Shown here one piece after another: positions 1 to 7,948 of a stretch of 48,478 bases of DNA. A model generated the notes under the pieces. That model ran no database searches. It saw nothing but the letters and a program-made list of their open reading frames with translations, and was not told the DNA's origin. This DNA comes from Dwaynesavagella gallinarum (GTDB lineage: Bacteria; Bacillota; Clostridia; Clostridiales; Clostridiaceae): contig DWVN01000145.1 of the NCBI GenBank assembly GCA_019120235.1, positions 1-48,478 of the forward strand, in the 5' to 3' direction. How positions within the stretch are numbered: the first letter of the stretch is position 1; each line of letters starts with the position of its first letter. The position numbers were made by a program, and so were the translations under genes.

Positions 1-1335
1 CTTATAAATTCTGAAATTTTTAATAACCTCTCTTCTGATAAAGCTAAGGAAGAAATTACTAAACATTTACAATCAATTAATAAAGGAAGCTTTAAAACAA
101 CTTTTAGACTTAGAGATTGGCTTGTTTCTAGACAAAGATATTGGGGAGCTCCTATTCCAATTATTTATTGTGAAAATTGTGGTATAGTTCCAGTTCCTTA
201 TGAATCTCTTCCTGTAGAGCTTCCAGATGATGTTAATTTTAATCCAAATGGAAAATCTCCACTTGAAACTTGCGAAAAATTTGTAAATACACTTTGCCCA
301 AAATGTAACTCAAAAGCAAAAAGAGAAACAGATACTCTTGATACTTTCGTTTGTTCCTCTTGGTATTACCTTAGATATGTTGATCCACAAAATAATGAAG
401 CTCCTTTTGATAAAGATAAAATAAATAGAATGCTTCCTGTTGATAAATATGTTGGTGGACCAGAACACGCATGTATGCATCTTTTATATGCTAGATTTAT
501 TACTAAAGCTCTTAGAGATATGAATTTTCTAAATTTTGATGAGCCGTTTATATCATTAACCCATCAAGGATTAATTTTAGGTCCTGATGGATTTAAAATG
601 AGTAAATCTCGAGGAAATACAATATCTCCTGATAAGTATATAGAAGAATATGGATCTGATGTATTTCGAACTTATTTAATGTTTGCATTCACCTATACAG
701 AAGGTGGAGCTTGGAGTGATGAAGGTATAAAATCTATTCACAAATTTATACAAAGAAGTGAAAGATTAATAAATAAAGGTTTGTGTGTACTTAAAGACAA
801 GTCATTTAATTCTATAAATGATGAATCTGAAGAAACAAATTTATTGTTTGCTCTTAATAATGCAATAAAAATGATTAAAACAGATGTTGAAATTCTTCAG
901 TTCAACACATGTATTGCTCACTTTATGAAATTAACTAATGAATTCTCAAAATATTTAAACAACAATAAAATAAATTGTAGTTTTTTAAATGAATTTTTGT
1001 TTAATTATATAAAATTATTTGCTCCATTTGCTCCTCACTTTTGTGAATATTATTTTGGTATTTTACAAGAAATAAATGGTAAAAATAAAACTTCTGTATT
1101 TTTAGAAGATTACCCTAAAGCAGATCCTAAATATTTAACTAGAGATGAAGTAGAAATTGCAATTCAAGTAAATGGAAAAATAAGAACAAAAATAATGATA
1201 CCAACAAACTCTGAAGAAGAAACAATTAAAAATATTTCTCTTTCAAACCCTGAAATAATTAAACACATTGATATTAAAAAAATAGTTAAAGTTATTGTAA
1301 TTAAAAACAGACTAGTAAATATTGTTGTAAAATAA
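1..1335 (+). CDS. leuS: Leucyl-tRNA synthetase, C-terminal part (5' end outside window)
   Basis: This is the last 444 codons of leucyl-tRNA synthetase, which charges tRNA-Leu in the cytoplasm. The reading frame is open from base 1, so the start lies upstream of the window. The visible part begins in the region linking the editing domain to the catalytic core, with the RDWLVSRQRYWGAP motif, then a zinc-ribbon-like insert with two CxxC-type pairs (YCENC and CPKC), then GFKMSKSRGN around base 600, the class I ATP-binding loop. The anticodon-binding helical domain and a C-terminal domain with QVNGKIRTK follow. The family is usually about 800-820 residues, so roughly half is present. The HesB-like gene follows after 38 bases without an obvious terminator between, so the two may share a transcript. 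Confidence 0.97.
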   Translation, partial: LINSEIFNNLSSDKAKEEITKHLQSINKGSFKTTFRLRDWLVSRQRYWGAPIPIIYCENCGIVPVPYESLPVELPDDVNFNPNGKSPLETCEKFVNTLCPKCNSKAKRETDTLDTFVCSSWYYLRYVDPQNNEAPFDKDKINRMLPVDKYVGGPEHACMHLLYARFITKALRDMNFLNFDEPFISLTHQGLILGPDGFKMSKSRGNTISPDKYIEEYGSDVFRTYLMFAFTYTEGGAWSDEGIKSIHKFIQRSERLINKGLCVLKDKSFNSINDESEETNLLFALNNAIKMIKTDVEILQFNTCIAHFMKLTNEFSKYLNNNKINCSFLNEFLFNYIKLFAPFAPHFCEYYFGILQEINGKNKTSVFLEDYPKADPKYLTRDEVEIAIQVNGKIRTKIMIPTNSEEETIKNISLSNPEIIKHIDIKKIVKVIVIKNRLVNIVVK

Positions 1336-1373
1336 ATAAAAATAATATAATATTATAATTGGAGGTAATTACT

Positions 1374-1700
1374 ATGAATTTTGTAAATATAAGCAATGAG
1401 ACTTTTCAAGAATTCAAACAGCTCCTTGCCGATAATGATATAAATAAAAATATTATTAGAATAAATTTGGCAGGAATGGGTTGAGGCGGTCCATCATTTA
1501 ATATTGTTCTGGATGAACAAAAAGAAGATGATTTAGCTTGCACTATAAATGATATAACTTTTATTATAAATAAAGATTTACATGATCAATTTGGTGATTT
1601 TATAGTTGAAGGAACCGCTGAAAATAATAGAGGGTTGGTTTTAAAACCAGTTAATTCATCAAGTGGTGGTGGATGTGGAAGCTGCGGAGGCGGCTGTTAA
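1374..1700 (+). CDS. HesB/IscA-like protein with in-frame UGA (probable selenoprotein)
   Basis: This is a 108-residue product if UGA at 1482-1484 (codon 37) is read as selenocysteine. A perfect GGAGG sits 8 bases before the ATG. The UGA falls in GMG-U-GGPSF, exactly where clostridial HesB-like proteins carry the conserved Cys of GxGCGGPSF. After the UGA the frame stays open for 71 codons with typical family features (VLDEQKEDD, FIINKDL) and ends in a Cys/Gly tail, GGGCGSCGGGC. A hairpin at 1504-1520 (UUGUUC, loop UGGAU, GAACAA) begins 19 bases after the UGA and has G in the second loop position, as bacterial SECIS elements do. The family is thought to act in Fe-S or metal handling; the exact role is unknown. 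The alternative is a nonsense-mutated pseudogene, less likely given the intact downstream frame and hairpin. No selA, selB, selC or selD lies in the window. Confidence 0.82.
1504..1520 (+). promoter_or_regulatory. Candidate bacterial SECIS hairpin
   Basis: A six-base-pair stem (TTGTTC with GAACAA) encloses a five-base loop TGGAT. The loop starts 25 bases after the in-frame UGA at 1482-1484. Bacterial SECIS elements are known to be short stem-loops with G in the first two loop positions, placed about 16-37 bases after the UGA inside the coding region. This one fits those rules. Recognition by SelB is inferred, not shown. Confidence 0.6.
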
Positions 1701-1705
1701 AAATA

Positions 1706-1754
1706 AAAAAGATGTTTAAAATTAAGGTTTCTTAAGTTTAAACATCTTTTTATA
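1706..1754 (+). terminator. Rho-independent terminator after the HesB-like gene
   Basis: AAAGATGTTTAAA pairs with TTTAAACATCTTT. The stem continues past one mismatch with TTAAG/CTTAA around a short loop, then comes a T-rich run from about 1747. It separates the HesB-like gene from the helicase gene. Confidence 0.85.
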
Positions 1755-1788
1755 TATTTTAAAATCTTTCTTTGAAAGTTGGAATTAA

Positions 1789-4700
1789 ATGATAAAAATT
1801 GATATAGGAAAAATAAATGATTTCTCTAATTTCAATAATGCAAACGATGGAATAACATTATATAAAAAAAATAAAATAGAGCTTATATATCATGAATTTA
1901 TTAAAAATGGAATTTCATTATGGTTTAATATTATTTCAACTAGAAATATAACCCATAAAACAAAAATTTCCATAAATGAAAATAACATAATCACAGATTT
2001 TTCCTGTTCATGTACATATAAAAATACAAAAACTGATAATTGTAAACACATAGTAGCATCCTATATTTTTTTTATAAATAATATTAAAGATTCTATGAAA
2101 CCAACTAGTGATTATAATTTTTCATACTTAGATAATATTGATAATTCATTTAAAAATAATAATCTAGAAAATAAAATTCTATATAAACTCTCTTATTGTA
2201 TCAATATAATTTCAAAAAATAATATAAAACTAGAAATCTCAATTATATCAAACAAAATATATCCAATATTAGATATTACCTATTTTTTAAATTGTATAAT
2301 AAACTCAACTCCTTACAAAATAACTAAAAATAATGATATAAACTTAAGTGAAGAAAATTTTATAGATGAAGATAATTTGTTTATAAACGAACTTTTAACT
2401 ATATACTCTTTAACAAATATAAATGAAACTATTAAAAATGATATTTTTTCAAATCAATATGTAATTTTAAATGAGCGCCTTTTACATATTTTTTTGAAAA
2501 TAATTAATACAGACTCTTTCACTATTAAATTTAAAGATAAAAAATTTGAAAACTCAAAACAAATAACTGAAGATTTAGATATATCTCCTGTTATTTCTAC
2601 AGACAATGAAAATAATATTATACTCTCTCTAAATATATCAAATATAATAAATCTTTTTGACAACTCTCCTTATTTCTATTTTGATGGAAACATTTACAAA
2701 GTATCTAAAAATTTTATTGAAAATTTTAATTGCTTGAAAGATTTAATTTTAAATAATAATACATCCTATTTTAAAATTAATGAAAACAAGAAAAATTTAT
2801 TTTTGAATAAAACTCTTCCAAAATTTTCAAAATATTTTAATCTTAAAATTTCAGAGGATTTAAATGAAAATATTAAAATTGAAAAATGTAATCCAAAATT
2901 TTATATAGACAAAACCGTAAACGATATTATAATAATCAAAGTTTTATTTAACTATAAGGATTTAAATATAAACCCTTTAGATACAACTCTATTAAATACT
3001 TCAATTTTAAGAGATTATAAAACAGAAAATAAAATTTTAATTACATTAAATAATTTGTGTGAATATCAAAATTCTCTATATTATTTTATAAAATCTCCTG
3101 AAAAAATAATTAATTTTAAAGAAAATGGAATTTATATACTTAAAGATTTAGGAGAAATTTACTACACCAAAAATTTCAAAAAATATAAAATAATCTCCTC
3201 ATCATCTTATAAAACTTCATTTAATATTGGAATTAATAATTTTCTTAATATATCCTTCTCTTTTGATGGAATAACTAATGAAGAATTATATTCTGCAATT
3301 AAAAATATACGTCGAGGAGAAAAATACTTAAAACTAAAAGATAAAGGAATTTTAAATTTAGATAACGATTATTTAAAGGAAATAAATAATGTATTATACG
3401 ATTTGAATATAGATGAAAAACAACTTCAACAAAAGGAATTAAGTATAGATAAATTTCACGCTTTCTATTTAAATGATTCGTATGCTGAAAATTTTAAGTC
3501 AATTGGGAAATTAAATAAGAACAATGATTTTTTAAAAATTATAAATGGAATTTCAAATTTTAAAAATATAGATCTATCTCCTCCAAAAAATTTAAATGCA
3601 AATCTTAGAACCTATCAATTAGATGGTTTTAAATGGTTAAAAACATTAAAAGAATATAATCTTTCTGGAATACTTGCAGATGAAATGGGTCTTGGAAAAA
3701 CTCTTCAAACTATTGCATTTTTACAAAAAGAATACGAAAATAATTCACTTAAAAATTCAATTATTATTTGTCCAAAATCTCTTATATATAATTGGTTTGA
3801 AGAAATTAAAAAGTTTACTCCAAATTTAAAAATAATGATATTTAATGGAAATAAAAATATACGAACAAAATTAGTAGATGAATTCCATAAATACGATATT
3901 ATTTTAACCTCTTACGGAATAGTTCAAAAAGACATAGATATTTTAAAAACTAAAAATTTTAATATATGCGTAATAGATGAAGCTCAAAATATAAAAAACA
4001 AAACATCTAAAAATACACTATCTCTAAAAGAATTAAATGTAAATTATAAATTTGCACTAACAGGTACTCCAATTGAAAATTCCATAGATGAATTGTGGTC
4101 AATATTTGATTTTTTAATGCCAGGATATTTACATTCATACTCAAAATTTAAATCAAATTATGAATCATCAACTGATAATAGTAATTTAAGCAAAAAAATA
4201 TCTCCATTTATTTTAAGACGTCTTAAGAAAAATGTTTTAACTGAACTACCTCCTAAAATAGAAACTAAAATAATGATAGATTTAAATGACGAACAGAAAA
4301 AATTATATTATTCATACATAGAAAAATTCAAAACAGAATTTGAATCTCAAGAAAACATAATTAACAATAAAAATTTGAAATTTAAAATATTAAGTGCTTT
4401 AACAAGGCTTCGTCAAATTTGTTGCGAACCAAAAGTAATAATTGATGATTATTCTCACGGAAGTTCAAAAATAGATACGCTAATGGAAATTGTAGAAGAT
4501 AATATTAAAAATCATAAGAAAATTATTATTTTTTCAAATTTTACATCAGTATTAAATATAATTAAATCTATACTTATTAAAAGAAACATAAAATACTCTT
4601 ATTTAGATGGATCCATACCTTCTAAGGAACGTATAGATATTGTAAATAACTTTAATAAAAATGATTATAATGTATTTTTAATTTCTCTTAAAGCTGGAGG

Positions 4701-4992
4701 ATTCGGTCTTAATATAACATCTGCTGAAACTGTAATTCACTTTGACCCCTGGTGGAATAATGCAGTTGAAAATCAAGCAACTGATAGAGCACATAGAATT
4801 GGACAAAAAAATACCATTCACGTAATAAAATTAATTACAAAAGGTACCATTGAAGAGAAAATATTTGAAATACAAGAGAGAAAAACAAATTTAATAAACT
4901 CAATTATTAAAGACAATGAATTTGAATCAAATTCAATATCAAAAATGTCTGTAGATGAACTTAAAAATTTATTTTTAATAGATGATTTATAA
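1789..4992 (+). CDS. SWIM zinc-finger SNF2-family DNA helicase/ATPase
   Basis: This 1067-residue protein of the bacterial SNF2 (Swi2/Snf2) ATPase group is a double-stranded DNA translocase whose cellular role is generally unassigned. A SWIM zinc finger lies near the N-terminus (C73, C75, C85, H87). A long low-complexity Asn/Lys-rich middle section follows. The helicase core starts near residue 600: Walker A ADEMGLGKT at about 630-638, Walker B variant DEAQ near 730, TGTPIENS, and motif VI QATDRAHRIGQ near 997-1006. The length matches the usual 1050-1100 residues of clostridial members. The ribosome binding site is weak (GGAA at 1781). It lies alone between two terminators, so it is probably a single-gene transcript. 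Confidence 0.93.
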   Translation: MIKIDIGKINDFSNFNNANDGITLYKKNKIELIYHEFIKNGISLWFNIISTRNITHKTKISINENNIITDFSCSCTYKNTKTDNCKHIVASYIFFINNIKDSMKPTSDYNFSYLDNIDNSFKNNNLENKILYKLSYCINIISKNNIKLEISIISNKIYPILDITYFLNCIINSTPYKITKNNDINLSEENFIDEDNLFINELLTIYSLTNINETIKNDIFSNQYVILNERLLHIFLKIINTDSFTIKFKDKKFENSKQITEDLDISPVISTDNENNIILSLNISNIINLFDNSPYFYFDGNIYKVSKNFIENFNCLKDLILNNNTSYFKINENKKNLFLNKTLPKFSKYFNLKISEDLNENIKIEKCNPKFYIDKTVNDIIIIKVLFNYKDLNINPLDTTLLNTSILRDYKTENKILITLNNLCEYQNSLYYFIKSPEKIINFKENGIYILKDLGEIYYTKNFKKYKIISSSSYKTSFNIGINNFLNISFSFDGITNEELYSAIKNIRRGEKYLKLKDKGILNLDNDYLKEINNVLYDLNIDEKQLQQKELSIDKFHAFYLNDSYAENFKSIGKLNKNNDFLKIINGISNFKNIDLSPPKNLNANLRTYQLDGFKWLKTLKEYNLSGILADEMGLGKTLQTIAFLQKEYENNSLKNSIIICPKSLIYNWFEEIKKFTPNLKIMIFNGNKNIRTKLVDEFHKYDIILTSYGIVQKDIDILKTKNFNICVIDEAQNIKNKTSKNTLSLKELNVNYKFALTGTPIENSIDELWSIFDFLMPGYLHSYSKFKSNYESSTDNSNLSKKISPFILRRLKKNVLTELPPKIETKIMIDLNDEQKKLYYSYIEKFKTEFESQENIINNKNLKFKILSALTRLRQICCEPKVIIDDYSHGSSKIDTLMEIVEDNIKNHKKIIIFSNFTSVLNIIKSILIKRNIKYSYLDGSIPSKERIDIVNNFNKNDYNVFLISLKAGGFGLNITSAETVIHFDPWWNNAVENQATDRAHRIGQKNTIHVIKLITKGTIEEKIFEIQERKTNLINSIIKDNEFESNSISKMSVDELKNLFLIDDL

Positions 4993-4995
4993 AAA

Positions 4996-5031
4996 AATTA
5001 GAGTAACGCAAATTTACGCTACTCTAATTTT
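4996..5031. terminator. Bidirectional terminator between converging genes
   Basis: AAATTAGAGTA at 4996-5006 pairs with TACTCTAATTT at 5021-5031; a mismatch or bulge lies near the loop. A-rich and T-rich flanks allow termination from both the helicase gene (+) and the small membrane-protein gene (-). Confidence 0.8.
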
Positions 5032-5209
5032 AAAAATCACTAGAACCAACTACTTTAAAAAATTTATTTGAATCAATAAATTTAAAAATTAAAGATATAA
5101 ATCCTACAACTACAAAAATATTAATAGAAAAACTCCCAAAATTTAATATGAAACCTGTAAAAAAGAATATAACTATAAATTTTAATATAAAATTCAAAAC
5201 TCTTATCAA
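5030..5209 (-). CDS. Small hydrophobic membrane protein (hypothetical)
   Basis: This is a 59-residue protein of unknown function with two hydrophobic stretches (FILKFIVIFFFTGFILNF and INIFVVVGFISLIFKF), probably two membrane-spanning helices joined by a short loop. A GTG codon in the same frame at 5218 overlaps the Shine-Dalgarno sequence GAGGTG. The TTG at 5209 is spaced six bases from that site and is the better start. The position beside trpS and the motif FGSFSINI faintly recall the small DUF4321 proteins of Clostridia, but the match is too weak to name it. The stop lies in the terminator shared with the converging helicase gene. Confidence 0.6.
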   Translation of the reverse strand: MIRVLNFILKFIVIFFFTGFILNFGSFSINIFVVVGFISLIFKFIDSNKFFKVVGSSDF

Positions 5210-5288
5210 AGATTTCACCTCGTAATAATTAGTCTAAACTTTACACTAATAATTACTCCATGTAAATATTGTGAAATCTTCCTACTTA

Positions 5289-6269
5289 TTAAATAAATCC
5301 AATTTTCTTCTTAACTTTCCTCAAAACTTTATAGGATACTTCACTTGCACTATTTGCACCGTCTTTATATACTTTTTCCAAATAATCTTTATTCTTTAAA
5401 AAATCTCTAACCTTTTGCTGAATTGGAATAAGTTCACTTAAAAGTGCTTCTACTAATTCATTTTTCAAATCCCCATATCCTTTTCCTAAAAATCTATTTT
5501 CAACACTTTCAACACTTTCACCAGTTATAGAGATTAAAATATTTATTAAATTTTTTATCCCTGGTTGATCATCGTTATAAGAAACTACTCCCTTTGAATC
5601 TGTAACACTCTTTAAAATCTTTCTCTTTATAACATTTTCATCATCCATTATTTTTATATATGAATTCTCATTTTCATCTGATTTAGACATTTTCTTTACA
5701 GGATTTTGTAAACTCATTATTCTCGATGAATTTTCTACAATGTAAGGCTCAGGAATTTTAAAAGTTGGTGAATACAAAGTATTAAATCTTTCTGCAATAT
5801 CTCTTGCAAGTTCTAAATGTTGTTTTTGGTCAGAACCCACTGGAACAAGGTCTGTATTATAAAGTAAAATATCTGAAGCCATAAGAACTGGATATGTAAA
5901 AAGACCTACTGGAATTGATTCCCCTACTTTTAGAGATTTTTCCTTATACTGAGTCATTCTAGATAACTCTCCCATATAAGTATAACAATTCAAAATCCAA
6001 GAAAGCTCACTATGAAAAGGAACATGAGATTGAATAAATAAATTATTTTTTTCAGGATCAATTCCACAAGCTATATAAATAGCTAAAACCTCTAAAATCT
6101 TTTCCCTAAGTTTTTTAGGTTCTTGCCTAACTGTTATGGCATGCAAATCTACTATACAAAAAAAACAATTATATTCCCCTTGAAGTTTTAACCAACTCTT
6201 TATAGCTCCAAAATAATTTCCTATAGTTAAATCTCCTGATGGCTGAATACCACTAAATATTGTTTTCAT
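5289..6269 (-). CDS. trpS: Tryptophanyl-tRNA synthetase
   Basis: This 326-residue class I aminoacyl-tRNA synthetase charges tRNA-Trp. The N-terminal Rossmann fold begins GIQPSGDLTIGNYFGAI, with TIGN (15-18) as the HIGH-type signature. MASDILLYNTDLVPVGSDQKQHLELARDIA-type residues of the tryptophan pocket follow, then KMSKSDENE near residue 192. The length is normal for bacterial TrpS (about 325-340). A Shine-Dalgarno-like GGTAGGG lies just before the ATG. The zinc-ribbon gene lies upstream on the same strand but a terminator-like hairpin (6297-6327) separates them. I looked for a T-box leader, usual for tryptophan genes in Firmicutes, and saw none. Confidence 0.97.
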   Translation of the reverse strand: MKTIFSGIQPSGDLTIGNYFGAIKSWLKLQGEYNCFFCIVDLHAITVRQEPKKLREKILEVLAIYIACGIDPEKNNLFIQSHVPFHSELSWILNCYTYMGELSRMTQYKEKSLKVGESIPVGLFTYPVLMASDILLYNTDLVPVGSDQKQHLELARDIAERFNTLYSPTFKIPEPYIVENSSRIMSLQNPVKKMSKSDENENSYIKIMDDENVIKRKILKSVTDSKGVVSYNDDQPGIKNLINILISITGESVESVENRFLGKGYGDLKNELVEALLSELIPIQQKVRDFLKNKDYLEKVYKDGANSASEVSYKVLRKVKKKIGFI

Positions 6270-6296
6270 ATTATACCCTACCTGTTTTTATTTACG

Positions 6297-6327
6297 TTAA
6301 AAAGAGACCTTAAAATTAAGATCTCTT
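6297..6327 (-). terminator. Terminator between zinc-ribbon gene and trpS
   Basis: AAGAGACCTTAA (6302-6313) pairs with TTAAGATCTCTT (6316-6327) with one mismatch. On the minus strand the hairpin is followed by a short T run, so it should end transcripts of the zinc-ribbon gene. Partial read-through may feed trpS. Confidence 0.75.
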
Positions 6328-6340
6328 CCTAAAAATAAAA

Positions 6341-6502
6341 CTATCTTCTAACTTCTCTTTTTTGATTCTTTCTTGCACGTCTGCAATCTGGACATCTTAC
6401 TGGATCATTCTCAAAACCTTTTTCTTTAAAAAACTCTTGCTCTCCAACTGTAAACACAAAATCTTTTCCACAATCTTTACAAGTAATGTTCTTATCACTC
6501 AT
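6341..6502 (-). CDS. Small zinc-ribbon protein
   Basis: This 53-residue protein belongs to the small 'probable zinc-ribbon' family found widely in Firmicutes; its function is unknown. Two zinc-binding pairs are visible: CKDC (residues 8-11) and CPDC (37-40), followed by a very basic tail (RRARKNQKREVRR) that could contact RNA or DNA. Between them lies the family's EQEFF-KEKGF segment. AGGAG precedes the ATG at a good distance. A strong promoter and a roughly 115-base structured leader precede the gene, and a terminator follows, so it is probably transcribed alone. Confidence 0.88.
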   Translation of the reverse strand: MSDKNITCKDCGKDFVFTVGEQEFFKEKGFENDPVRCPDCRRARKNQKREVRR

Positions 6503-6517
6503 ATTAAACACTCCTCA

Positions 6518-6572
6518 CGTTCATAGGAATTATTTGAAGGACATTATCTTCCTTGTCAAACACTTATGAACG
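6518..6572 (-). promoter_or_regulatory. Structured 5' leader of the zinc-ribbon gene
   Basis: The arms CGTTCATA (6518-6525 on the given strand) and TATGAACG (6565-6572) pair over 8 bases. Inside them TTTGA/TCAAA and AGGA/TCCT pair again, with a two-base bulge, an asymmetric internal loop and an 8-base apical loop. The outer arm ends directly beside the Shine-Dalgarno site of the zinc-ribbon gene. This looks like a cis-acting RNA element, but it matches no riboswitch class that I recognise. Confidence 0.45.
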
Positions 6573-6611
6573 AAAGAATCCGTACCCTTAAAACAAACCT
6601 ATTTTCTATAT

Positions 6612-6654
6612 TAATTACACTTGTAATTATATACTTAATTTATAAACAATTCAA
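6612..6654 (-). promoter_or_regulatory. Promoter with overlapping palindrome, zinc-ribbon gene
   Basis: Reading the minus strand, TTGAAT (6649-6654), a 17-base spacer and TATAAT (6626-6631) form a near-consensus sigma-A promoter. An 18-base palindrome, TAATTACA-CT-TGTAATTA, at 6612-6629 covers the end of the -10 box and the expected start point, so it could be a repressor operator. No cognate regulator is evident in the window. Confidence 0.65.
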
Positions 6655-6808
6655 TATAAAAATTTATTATTTTTTTCTCAACTAGAAATATTGTTAAATA
6701 AATATTTACTATTCTTTCAATTATATATGTTATTTTTAATTAATTCATAAATTTTCTTCATTTAGATAATAATAATCTAGAAAACTTATTGAAAAGAAGG
6801 TGTACGTA

Positions 6809-7879
6809 ATGACATCATTAAAAGAAAATATTACCCATAATTCAAATAGTGAATTTGATATTTATAAAAAATTAACAGAAGAAGAAATTAATAGATTAAA
6901 ACAACTAAATGATTCTCTACAATACAAACTATCTATAACAAGTAACTTACTAGATATAAGTAAATATCTAAATATGGGAATTGGAAATGATAACATTTTT
7001 AATATAATAAACGATGTTGCAATTGCAATATTTGGAGTTAAATACTCAACAATAATTGTTAAAGAAGATTCTAACACCTATTTAAATATCTCAAATGTAA
7101 ACAGCAAAAACTATAAAAACTTTAATTTTATGTATAAATTTTTTGGTGAAGAAACTTTCTTACTCTCTTGTAAAAATGAATTAAGTATTGATTCTATAAA
7201 AGAACCTGATTCAAAATCTTTAATTGGATATCCTATATTTTGCAAAAAAAAATTCGTAGGATATATGATTCTTGAACACCCTTATGAAAATTTCTTTGAT
7301 CACCATAAGGTTCACTTTTTAGGTGCACTTGCAGACCTTCTTGCTATGACTTATGAAAATTACACTTTATATAAACAACTTGATGAAAAATCTAAAAATG
7401 ATCCAAGTTTAAATATTTTAACTAGAGTTGAATTCATGGAAAGATTAAATTTCATTGCAAAGAAAAAACCAAAAAAAGATTTTGCAATTGTAATGATGGA
7501 TATTGATAATTTTAAATCAATAAATGATTCTCATGGTCATCTTTTTGGAGATTCTGCACTAGTTCAAACTACAAATGCAATAAAAAATTTAGTTGGAGAA
7601 CGTGACATGCTTGCAAGATACGGCGGAGAAGAATTCATAATGTATATAGATTCATTTGAAAATCCAAAAGACTTACTTATTAAAGTTGAGAAAATTCGAA
7701 AAACCGTTGAAAGCAATACAATAGAATTAAATGGATCAAAATCAAGTGTAACTATGAGTTTTGGTATAGCTATTTACCCATATGATGGAAAAACAATTGA
7801 TCAACTCTTAAATCATGCAGATAATATGCTCTATAAAGCTAAAGATAAAGGTAAAAATAAAGTAGAAATTACCCTTTAA
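6809..7879 (+). CDS. GAF-GGDEF diguanylate cyclase
   Basis: This 356-residue protein is predicted to make cyclic di-GMP from two GTP. An N-terminal helical stretch leads into a GAF-like sensory domain (about 50-185), then a GGDEF domain (about 200-355). The active-site loop is GGEEF (272-276), preceded by the MMDIDNFKSINDSHGHLFGD metal- and GTP-binding segment. The inhibitory RxxD site expected before the loop is replaced by GERD, so product inhibition may be lacking. There are no membrane segments, so it is cytoplasmic. The ATG at 6809 is preferred to the in-frame GTG at 6800 because the GAAGG ribosome binding site abuts the latter. The signal sensed by GAF is unknown. Confidence 0.93.
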   Translation: MTSLKENITHNSNSEFDIYKKLTEEEINRLKQLNDSLQYKLSITSNLLDISKYLNMGIGNDNIFNIINDVAIAIFGVKYSTIIVKEDSNTYLNISNVNSKNYKNFNFMYKFFGEETFLLSCKNELSIDSIKEPDSKSLIGYPIFCKKKFVGYMILEHPYENFFDHHKVHFLGALADLLAMTYENYTLYKQLDEKSKNDPSLNILTRVEFMERLNFIAKKKPKKDFAIVMMDIDNFKSINDSHGHLFGDSALVQTTNAIKNLVGERDMLARYGGEEFIMYIDSFENPKDLLIKVEKIRKTVESNTIELNGSKSSVTMSFGIAIYPYDGKTIDQLLNHADNMLYKAKDKGKNKVEITL

Positions 7880-7885
7880 ATTTTA

Positions 7886-7914
7886 TTGATGGTGTACCAT
7901 TTTGTATGTATAAT
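7886..7914 (+). promoter_or_regulatory. Promoter of the metallophosphoesterase gene
   Basis: TTGATG (7886-7891), a 17-base spacer and TATAAT (7909-7914) match the sigma-A consensus well. The spacer contains a small dyad, ATGGT-GT-ACCAT (7889-7900), which might bind a regulator. The site implies that the downstream gene is not dependent on transcription from the cyclase gene. Confidence 0.7.
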
Positions 7915-7948
7915 ATAATTTGCAAACAAGTTTTAGGGAGTGATCAAT

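Noticed and set aside
1482..1484. Stop codon suggesting that the HesB-like gene is a pseudogene
   Set aside because: The UGA sits exactly at a conserved Cys position, the rest of the frame is intact and a SECIS-like hairpin follows, so selenocysteine is the better reading.
6270..6340. Possible T-box leader for trpS
   Set aside because: No T-box sequence or specifier stem is visible; the only structure is a terminator-like hairpin after the zinc-ribbon gene.
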